DNA from: Haematospirillum sp. H4485
GTDB taxonomy: Bacteria > Pseudomonadota > Alphaproteobacteria > Rhodospirillales > Rhodospirillaceae
Direction: 5' to 3'
Assembly (NCBI RefSeq): GCF_012102745.1
Contig: NZ_JAAVSY010000005.1
Coordinates: 1 to 64,000, forward strand
Length of the DNA: 64,000 bases
Below the pieces are notes generated by a model. It was not told where the DNA came from and did not search any database. It saw only the letters and a list, made by a program, of their open reading frames with translations. The stretch's first letter is position 1; each line of letters starts with the position of its first letter. Position numbers and translations under genes: made by a program. Positions 56,429 to 64,000 of the stretch are shown in pieces.

Positions 56429-56457
56429 TTGACGGATCACCCCTGCGGCCCTAGGGT
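56429..56457 (+). promoter_or_regulatory. putative lysK promoter
   Basis: TTGACG (56429-56434), 17 nt, TAGGGT (56452-56457), about 80 bp before the LysRS start in the gap between the divergent chemoreceptor and LysRS genes. Confidence 0.5.
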
Positions 56458-56537
56458 GCAGACCAACGCATGCAGGCGATTCGCATTGCGTACAGACCCT
56501 TTCGTCCATCAACAGCCCGTAACGGATCTGACACATC

Positions 56538-58157
56538 ATGTCACACTCTCTTGCCCATTCCGCCCGCGAGTCCTCGGCCTGGCCCTTTCAGGAAGCCCGC
56601 GACCTGCTGGACAAACGGCTGAACGGCAAGGTGCCGGACAAGGGCTATGTGCTGTTTGAAACCGGCTATGGCCCCTCTGGCCTGCCGCACATCGGCACCT
56701 TTGGCGAGGTGGCACGGACCTCGTGGGTCCGCCGGGCCTTTGAAATCCTGGCGCCCGACATCCCGACCCGCCTGTTCGCCTTTTCCGACGACATGGATGC
56801 CCTGCGCAAGGTCCCGGACAACATCCCCAACAAGGACAGGGTGCGCGAACACCTGGGCAAGCCGCTGACCCGCATTCCCGACCCGTTCGGAACCCACGAA
56901 AGCTTCGGGCACCACAACAATGCCCGCCTGCGCGGGTTCCTGGACAGCTTCGGCTTTGATTATGAGTTCAAGTCCGCCACCGAGATGTACACCGGCGGCC
57001 ACTTTGACCGGGCCCTGCGCGGGGTTCTGGAACACTATGATGCCATCATGGCCGTCATGCTGCCCACCCTGGGCGCCGAACGTCAGGCCACCTACAGCCC
57101 GTTCCTGCCGCTGTGCCCACGCACGGGTGTGGTCTTGCAGGTTCCGGTCATCCACCGCGACGTGGATGCCGGCACCATCGTCTATCAGGACCCGCAGACC
57201 GGGGAAAAGGTGGAAGTGCCGGTCACCGGCGGGGCGTGCAAGCTGCAGTGGAAGCCCGACTGGGGCATGCGCTGGCACGCACTGGGCGTGGACTATGAAA
57301 TGTCGGGCAAGGACCTGATCCCTTCGGTGGACCTGGCCGGAAAGATCTGCCGCATCCTGGGCAGCACGCCGCCGAAGAACCTGTCCTATGAACTGTTCCT
57401 GGACGAAAACGGGCAAAAGATTTCCAAGTCGAAGGGCAACGGCCTGTCGGTGGAAGACTGGCTGAAATACGCCCCCGAAGAATCCCTGGCCCTGTTCATG
57501 TACCAGAAGCCAAAGGCTGCCAAGCGCCTGTACTTCGATGTGATCCCCCGCGCGGTGGATGACTATGTGGCCCATGCCGCCGCCTTTGCGGAACAGGACC
57601 CGGTCGCCCGCCTGACCAACCCGGCCTGGCACATCCACAACGGGGAACCGGGAACCGACAAAACCCCGCTGACCTTCGGCATCCTGCTGAACCTGGTCGG
57701 GGTGGCCAACACCGATGACCCGGCTGTCCTGTGGCATTACATCCGCAACTACGCCCCGGGATCGTCGCCGGAAACAATGCCGTTCCTGGACCGGCTGGTG
57801 CGTTACGCCATTGTCTACTACAACGACTTTGTCCGCCCGACCAAGCAGTACCGCATCGCCAACAGTGCCGACAAGACCGCCCTGGCCGACCTGCGCCAGG
57901 CGCTGAAAGCCGCACCGGCCGATGCGTCCGGGGAAGACCTGCAGAACATTGTCTATGCCATCGGCAAACAGCACGGCGAAACCTATCCCGGCCTGCGCGA
58001 CTGGTTCCGGGCCCAGTATGAAATCCTGCTGGGTCAGGAACAGGGGCCGCGCATGGGCAGCTTCTTTGCCCTGTACGGGCTGGACCGCTCCATTGCCCTG
58101 CTGGACCGCGCCATCGCCGGAGAAGACCTGAAAGCACCGGCAGAGCTGGACGCCTGA
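56538..58157 (+). CDS. lysK: class I lysyl-tRNA synthetase
   Basis: 539 residues. It charges tRNA-Lys but with a class I catalytic fold rather than the class II fold of E. coli Lys[18 protein letters not shown] carries the HIGH-type motif; KISKSKGNG is the KMSKS-type loop. [21 protein letters not shown] and [19 protein letters not shown] are characteristic of the archaeal/alphaproteobacterial LysRS-I. The gene ends about 95 bp before a family 2 glycosyltransferase. Class I LysRS is the standard form in many Rhodospirillales and other alphaproteobacteria. Confidence 0.95.
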   Translation: MSHSLAHSARESSAWPFQEARDLLDKRLNGKVPDKGYVLFETGYGPSGLPHIGTFGEVARTSWVRRAFEILAPDIPTRLFAFSDDMDALRKVPDNIPNKDRVREHLGKPLTRIPDPFGTHESFGHHNNARLRGFLDSFGFDYEFKSATEMYTGGHFDRALRGVLEHYDAIMAVMLPTLGAERQATYSPFLPLCPRTGVVLQVPVIHRDVDAGTIVYQDPQTGEKVEVPVTGGACKLQWKPDWGMRWHALGVDYEMSGKDLIPSVDLAGKICRILGSTPPKNLSYELFLDENGQKISKSKGNGLSVEDWLKYAPEESLALFMYQKPKAAKRLYFDVIPRAVDDYVAHAAAFAEQDPVARLTNPAWHIHNGEPGTDKTPLTFGILLNLVGVANTDDPAVLWHYIRNYAPGSSPETMPFLDRLVRYAIVYYNDFVRPTKQYRIANSADKTALADLRQALKAAPADASGEDLQNIVYAIGKQHGETYPGLRDWFRAQYEILLGQEQGPRMGSFFALYGLDRSIALLDRAIAGEDLKAPAELDA

Positions 58158-58252
58158 CCCCGAAACCGCACGCCGCCCGGGACTTTTCTCTGGTCACCGG
58201 GCGGCCCCGGCGGTACAACCGGCTGATCCCTTGTATGGCCTGCGCGTGTGTG

Positions 58253-59005
58253 ATGACTGAACCAAGCTGCCCGGACCTGTCTGTTGTTGTGCCCGTCCAC
58301 AACGAAGCTGACAACATCCTGCCCCTGATCGAAGAAATCGCCGCCGCCCTGGATGGCGTGGTACCGTTCGAGATTGTCTATGTCGATGACGGATCAAACG
58401 ACGCCACCCCGCACCGCCTGGCCGAGGCCCGCGCCCGGTTTCCGGCCCTGCGCTGCGTGCGCCACCGCATCGCCTGCGGGCAAAGTCAGGCGATTTATAC
58501 AGGGGTTCTGGCAGCACGTGGCACCTGGATTGCCACCCTGGACGGCGATGGACAGAACGACCCGGCCGACATTCCCGCCTTGCTGACCCGCCTGCGGGAT
58601 GAAGAGAAACGCACCGGCTTGGATGCCGCGCGCCTGCTGATCGCCGGACACCGGCAAAAACGGCAGGACAACGAACTGCGCCGCCTGTCCTCGCACATTG
58701 GAAACGGCGTGCGGGCGTGGCTGCTGAACGACGGAACCCCCGACACCGGGTGTGGCCTGAAGCTGTTTGCCCGGTCCCTGTTCCTGAAATTCCCGCGCTT
58801 TGACCACATGCACCGCTACCTGCCGGCGCTGACCCTGCGTGAAGGCGGACAGGTTGTCAGCGTTCCCGTCAACCACCGCCCGCGCGAACGGGGCGTATCG
58901 AAATACGGTGTGTGGAACCGGCTGTGGGTCAGCCTGTTCGACCTGGTCGGCGTAATGTGGTTGCAGCGCCGGGCCCGCAACCCGGTTCTTGAACAGCAGG
59001 ACTGA
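58253..59005 (+). CDS. family 2 glycosyltransferase (dolichyl/undecaprenyl-phosphate sugar synthase-like)
   Basis: 250 residues from MTEPSCPDLSVVVPVHNEADNI. The GT-A fold is shown by IVYVDDGSNDATPHRL, LDGDGQNDPADIP (DXD metal site), DTGCGLKLFARS and VNHRPRERGVSKYGVWNR. This is the DPM1/GtrB group, which moves a sugar from a nucleotide donor onto a polyprenyl phosphate at the inner membrane. No C-terminal membrane segments, so it is a peripheral type. The next gene, a VTT membrane protein, starts 11 nt after its stop, so the two are probably one transcript. Confidence 0.88.
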   Translation: MTEPSCPDLSVVVPVHNEADNILPLIEEIAAALDGVVPFEIVYVDDGSNDATPHRLAEARARFPALRCVRHRIACGQSQAIYTGVLAARGTWIATLDGDGQNDPADIPALLTRLRDEEKRTGLDAARLLIAGHRQKRQDNELRRLSSHIGNGVRAWLLNDGTPDTGCGLKLFARSLFLKFPRFDHMHRYLPALTLREGGQVVSVPVNHRPRERGVSKYGVWNRLWVSLFDLVGVMWLQRRARNPVLEQQD

Positions 59006-59016
59006 GCCGGGGTTCC

Positions 59017-59727
59017 ATGTCCCTGTCTCCTGAAACACTGCTGCACGACGACGCCGAGGAAACCCTGCGGCGCAGCAACCCGCTCAAAGCCCTGTTCAAG
59101 GGGCTTGTGATGATCGCAACCCTTGCCGCCGTTGGCTTTGGTGCCCGGGAGTTCGGGCTGACCGAGGCCCTGGACACCCACTGGCTGGATGATCAGATCG
59201 TCGGACAGGGCCTGAACGGAGAGCTTCTGTTTGTTGCCGTGGGCACCGTGGTCGCCGCCATCGGGGTCCCCCGCCAGATTGTCGCCTTTGGTGGCGGCTA
59301 TGCCTTCGGGTTTGTCGAAGGGGGCCTGCTGGCCCTGCTGGCACAGACCATGGGTTGCGCCACGGCGTTCTTCTATGCCCGGATTCTGGGGCGCTCCGCC
59401 ATCCGTCGCCTGTTCGCCCGCCGGATCGAACGCATCGACGCCCTGCTGGGGCACCACCCGTTCACCATGACCCTGCTGGTGCGACTCCTGCCCGTGGGAT
59501 CAAACCTGCTGACCAACCTGGCCGCCGGCGTCACCGCGCTGGCTCCGTCACGCTTTCTGGGCGGAACAGCGGTCGGCTACATTCCGCAAACTGTTGTTTT
59601 CGCCCTTCTGGGCGCCGGGGTACAGGTGGATGCAACCACCCAGGTTGGGCTGTCCGTTGCCCTGTTCATCGCATCCGGGCTTCTGGGAATCGGCCTGTAC
59701 AAACGGCTGAAAAACCGGCTACGGTGA
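59017..59727 (+). CDS. TVP38/TMEM64 (VTT/DedA-like) membrane protein
   Basis: 236 residues with about five hydrophobic segments: near 28-47, then a long AIGVPRQIVAFGGGYAFGF stretch, the VTT core VRLLPVGSNLLTNLAAGVTAL and a last helix near 205-228. Members of this superfamily include lipid scramblases and undecaprenyl-phosphate flippases. Its place after a polyprenyl-phosphate glycosyltransferase would suit a lipid carrier or lipid flipping role, but that is inference. It is the last gene before the groESL promoter. Confidence 0.85.
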   Translation: MSLSPETLLHDDAEETLRRSNPLKALFKGLVMIATLAAVGFGAREFGLTEALDTHWLDDQIVGQGLNGELLFVAVGTVVAAIGVPRQIVAFGGGYAFGFVEGGLLALLAQTMGCATAFFYARILGRSAIRRLFARRIERIDALLGHHPFTMTLLVRLLPVGSNLLTNLAAGVTALAPSRFLGGTAVGYIPQTVVFALLGAGVQVDATTQVGLSVALFIASGLLGIGLYKRLKNRLR

Positions 59728-59775
59728 CACGCTGTTCGTCCCCGCGCGATAACAACCCTGACGCTAACACCCCCC

Positions 59776-59833
59776 TTGACAGAAAAGGCGGTCCGTATTA
59801 CCTCTGTCAGCACTCTCCGGGGGGGAGTGCCAA
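59776..59833 (+). promoter_or_regulatory. groESL promoter with CIRCE element (HrcA operator)
   Basis: TTGACA at 59776-59781 and a TATTAC-like -10 at about 59796, followed by TCAGCACTC (59807-59815), 9 nt, GAGTGCCAA (59825-59833). This fits the CIRCE consensus TTAGCACTC-N9-GAGTGCTAA with two mismatches. Overlap of operator and start of transcription implies repression by HrcA and heat-shock derepression. Confidence 0.9.
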
Positions 59834-59901
59834 CAGAAACCTCGAGCTCCCCTGACCTGGTGAGATGTTCAACTGGGAAATGCTCGTTCTGGAGGAACCC
59901 A

Positions 59902-60192
59902 ATGAAATTTCGTCCGTTGCATGACCGCGTTGTCGTAAAGCGCGTTGACTCCGAAGAAAAGACAGCCGGCGGGATCATCATCCCCGACACCGCCAAGGAA
60001 AAGCCGATGCAGGGCCAGATCATTGCTGTTGGCCCCGGTGCCCGTGGCGAAGACGGCAAGCTGGTTGCCCTTGACCTGAAGGCCGGCGACAAGGTGCTGT
60101 TCGGCAAGTGGTCCGGCACAGAAGTGAAGATCGAAGGCGAAGATCTCCTGATCATGAAGGAAGCAGACGTCATGGGCGTGATCGAAGCCTGA
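59902..60192 (+). CDS. groES: co-chaperonin GroES
   Basis: 96 residues. [20 protein letters not shown], the mobile loop region with [18 protein letters not shown], and [18 protein letters not shown] are all standard. Seven copies cap GroEL. GGAGGAA lies about 5 nt before the ATG. First gene of the CIRCE-controlled operon; groEL follows after 57 nt. Confidence 0.98.
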   Translation: MKFRPLHDRVVVKRVDSEEKTAGGIIIPDTAKEKPMQGQIIAVGPGARGEDGKLVALDLKAGDKVLFGKWSGTEVKIEGEDLLIMKEADVMGVIEA

Positions 60193-60243
60193 GGCTTCGT
60201 TCTTTCCCTGTCGCCTTTCACCATATCTTTACCTAGAGGATAA

Positions 60244-61896
<1,653 letters not shown>

Positions 61897-61931
61897 GCCT
61901 TTCTCTTCCTGCCCTTGTGGTATGCCAAAGG

Positions 61932-61963
61932 AAAAGGTCGCACCTTCGGGTGCGGCCTTTTTC
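61932..61963 (+). terminator. terminator after groEL
   Basis: AAGGTCGCACC, TTCG tetraloop, GGTGCGGCCTT, then TTT. An 11-bp stem with one G-T pair, 37 nt after the groEL stop. Confidence 0.9.
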
Positions 61964-62031
61964 CATTTCGGGACAGAAGCCTGTCGGTCAGACCATGACC
62001 AGCGTTACACTCATGGCATCCCCTGCCTTCC

Positions 62032-63243
62032 CTACAAAAAGGACTCGTATCGCGCCAGCAGCTGTTCTGCCATGACCTCGGGCGCCAGAAATTGTTCGGC
62101 ATACCGTCGGCTTTTGCGCCCCATCTCCTCCAGAAGATCCCGTCTCTCGTCCAACAGTGTTAAATGCTGACAGATCTGCTCGGGGGTGCTGGCATCGAAT
62201 CCAGGCATTGGTTCCGGAAAATGCTGCGCAAAGATCTCATTACGCAACTTGGCCATAACAGGGCGCCCCATGGCATAGGCGTCTGTTGTCACCATTCCCG
62301 GAAAGGCTGTGCCGAACTGATCACAAACCAGGTCTGCCGCCGCCACTTCCTTGTAATAGGCAAACAGGGGCAGTTCATCCAGCCACTCAACACTGGCTCC
62401 GATACCCAGGTCTGCAATCAGTTCCGCAGCAGCCTCCTGATCCTGCCCTTTCCGGGGCAAGCGGAGCAATCCCTTCCCGCCACCCTTGACATACTGCGCA
62501 AACCCTTTGATCAGAACATCCGTCCCCTTGAAATCCAGAGGGCTGAAGCCCGGATGCTGATCTGGCCTGTAAACAATCCGGCTGCCACAAAAGATGGTCA
62601 GGCGTTCATTGTGCGGGAGGCTTTGATATTCGAGATCAAGGGTATTGGACAGGTACACCATAAAGCGTCGTTCATCTGAAACCCCGATGTCATCAAGAAT
62701 ATGATCCCCGGACGGTATCAGTCCACGCTGGAAGTAGCATATAACTTCGGACGCCAGAATGCCGTCCCGCTGCCGAACCACAAAATCAGAGAACCGCAAT
62801 ACGTACCGTCGCCCTTCCGGCGAGCGCCGGAGCTTTGGATGCCATGTTCCCGTTCGTATGTGCAAGGACTCAAAATTGGCGTGGCTGGCAAGATCATGCC
62901 CGGTCAACAGGGAAATATGCGGTGCATTCAGGAAACAGGCCAGTGCCGGCCCTGTATCATTCAGAATGGCCAGATCCACCTTGTTGGTAAGGCGATAAAT
63001 GGCATGATCCAGCGCTTGCGTCTGATAAGCGACATCCAGATCGGTGAGGTAAGAACAATCATAAATCCAGTCGGGATAGGCATTGGCCCACTCCGGAAAC
63101 AGCGCTTCGGGCATGTGGTGTGCAGTTTTATGGTTCAGAATCAGACGGGCATCATGACCCAATGCCCGAAGGCCACGGACCAAAAGCAAGGGATAGTTGT
63201 TGACGTTGCCAAAGACAATGATGGAAAGCTTTGATTTTCTCAT
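62032..63243 (-). CDS. family 4-like glycosyltransferase
   Basis: 403 residues from MRKSKLSIIVFGNVNNYPLLL. GT-B layout: N-terminal Rossmann half with GLRALGHDARLILNH, C-terminal half with GTDVLIKGFAQYVKGG, SVEWLDELPLFAYYKEVAAADLVCDQFG and VTTDAYAMGRPVMAKL. The last is the acceptor/nucleotide region where family 4 enzymes carry their Glu-rich motif, here diverged. The ATG overlaps the stop of the upstream WbqC-like gene (ATGA). Likely part of a polysaccharide locus continuing beyond the right edge; donor and acceptor unknown. Confidence 0.82.
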   Translation of the reverse strand: MRKSKLSIIVFGNVNNYPLLLVRGLRALGHDARLILNHKTAHHMPEALFPEWANAYPDWIYDCSYLTDLDVAYQTQALDHAIYRLTNKVDLAILNDTGPALACFLNAPHISLLTGHDLASHANFESLHIRTGTWHPKLRRSPEGRRYVLRFSDFVVRQRDGILASEVICYFQRGLIPSGDHILDDIGVSDERRFMVYLSNTLDLEYQSLPHNERLTIFCGSRIVYRPDQHPGFSPLDFKGTDVLIKGFAQYVKGGGKGLLRLPRKGQDQEAAAELIADLGIGASVEWLDELPLFAYYKEVAAADLVCDQFGTAFPGMVTTDAYAMGRPVMAKLRNEIFAQHFPEPMPGFDASTPEQICQHLTLLDERRDLLEEMGRKSRRYAEQFLAPEVMAEQLLARYESFL

Positions 63244-63947
63244 TTCGCGACTATAATCCTGCTTGGTGTCCGGCTCCGCACAAGATGCTTTGCTTGGTGC
63301 CCGCAATTGGCAATCAGGTCCAGCACCGTCACCCCGCCGATAAAATCGCCCCAAAGCTGCGGATAGGGATCGTAATCGTAAGACTTGTATTCAAGCTGGA
63401 TGCCGTGGTCCCGGAACGCGCCCTTGTCAAGGTAGGCATCCGCGCTTGGTCCGCTCAGGTATATTGTAGCCCCCAGTTTCTTGATCATATCAACAAGGCG
63501 ACCTGTCTTGGTCCCCTGCAGGGATAATTCACTGGACAGGATCATCGGGGTCTTGATGTCCAGATACGCACAGATCCTGCGGATCAGATAGATGTTCAAC
63601 TGGCTGATGGTTGTGTGCCGTACGTCATCAAACCCGGACAGTACGTCCATGGCAGCGTCGAAATATGGCGCGGAACGGTAGGAAAAAGACCACGTACCAC
63701 GGTGTTTTTTTTGCCATGCCACCGCATTCTGGATCCGAGTGTCACAAATACGTTGCGTCTGTTTCTCATGCACGACAGGGACCGTAAGCCACTCAGCCCC
63801 CTTGGATGTCTTGATCTTGTTGCGACTTCTCCAGTCACGGACTGTATACTGGACATCATCAAGAAAAACGAACAGATCAACGCTGGCAATAATATCAAAA
63901 TACCCGCGCCATGGAATAAAGGAGGATTGTACAGAAGCAACCTTCAA
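63240..63947 (-). CDS. WbqC-family protein
   Basis: 235 residues from a TTG with TGAGG about 7 nt upstream: (M)KVASVQSSFIPWRGYFDII, then VFLDDVQYTVRDWRSRNKIK and GAEWLTVPV, the WbqC pattern. GTKTGRLVDMIKKLGATIYLSGP, with GGVTVLDLIANCG at the end, also fit. WbqC proteins occur in O-antigen and sugar loci and are thought to act as amide- or acyl-forming enzymes. An earlier in-frame TTG at 63980 is possible, but its extension (LLNFIKNLRCA) is not family-like. Coupled to the glycosyltransferase gene by a 4-nt overlap. Confidence 0.85.
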   Translation of the reverse strand: MKVASVQSSFIPWRGYFDIIASVDLFVFLDDVQYTVRDWRSRNKIKTSKGAEWLTVPVVHEKQTQRICDTRIQNAVAWQKKHRGTWSFSYRSAPYFDAAMDVLSGFDDVRHTTISQLNIYLIRRICAYLDIKTPMILSSELSLQGTKTGRLVDMIKKLGATIYLSGPSADAYLDKGAFRDHGIQLEYKSYDYDPYPQLWGDFIGGVTVLDLIANCGHQAKHLVRSRTPSRIIVAK

Positions 63948-64000
63948 CGCACACCTCAGATTTTTAATAAAATTTAACAATGAGAAGATACTTATAACTT

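Overview
The window looks like chromosome of a high-GC alphaproteobacterium, most likely of the Rhodospirillales. The evidence is a circularly permuted two-piece tmRNA gene, an alpha-type SspB directly behind it, a class I lysyl-tRNA synthetase, a ribbon-helix-helix protein and a DUF849-type beta-keto acid cleavage enzyme. I cannot name the species from the sequence alone.

Region 1 (1-21.5 kb, all minus strand) is most of a trans-AT polyketide synthase / NRPS hybrid cluster, transcribed from about 21.5 kb towards the left edge and running off it. In gene order it reads: C-A-PCP-KS (A-domain code close to a glycine code); a free-standing dehydratase; KR-cMT-ACP-ACP-KS-DH; a discrete malonyl transferase; an FAD oxidoreductase; an isochorismatase-like protein; then KR-ACP-KS-KR-ACP-KS. 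No KS is followed by an embedded AT, so the discrete AT must load all modules. Modules are split between proteins: a KS ends one protein and its reductive domains begin the next. The last KS carries a frameshift near position 671.

Region 2 (22-35.5 kb) is ordinary core chromosome: tandem universal stress protein, LysM-like membrane protein, aspartate aminotransferase, ndk, an ABC-F ATPase, holC, an RHH protein, an alpha/beta hydrolase, class I fumarase, sspB, ssrA, thyA, folA, a BKACE enzyme and a tRNA-dihydrouridine synthase. ssrA (degradation tag ANDNVELAAAA) and sspB (its adaptor) lie next to each other.

Region 3 (35.5-48.6 kb, almost all minus strand) is a compact T7/podovirus-like structural cassette: portal, scaffold-like protein, capsid, tail tubular A and B, tail-fibre anchor, terminase nuclease, cell-wall hydrolase and small membrane proteins. 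It has its own sigma70-like promoter and terminators. It has no replication genes, no tyrosine or serine integrase and no terminase ATPase. It is interrupted by a plus-strand gene with two chemoreceptor-like hairpin segments and by a DDE-type recombinase gene. The scaffold-like gene has a G9 tract that puts its start codon out of frame. It could be a decaying prophage or a domesticated particle locus.

Region 4 (48.7-64 kb) is again core: a LexA/CI-like regulator that lacks the usual peptidase residues, a branched-chain aminotransferase, a DinG-like Fe-S helicase, an XRE gene broken by an in-frame amber codon, tRNA-Asn(GTT), a transmembrane chemoreceptor, class I LysRS, a family 2 glycosyltransferase with a VTT-family membrane protein, groESL under a CIRCE element, and a glycosyltransferase/WbqC pair at the right edge.
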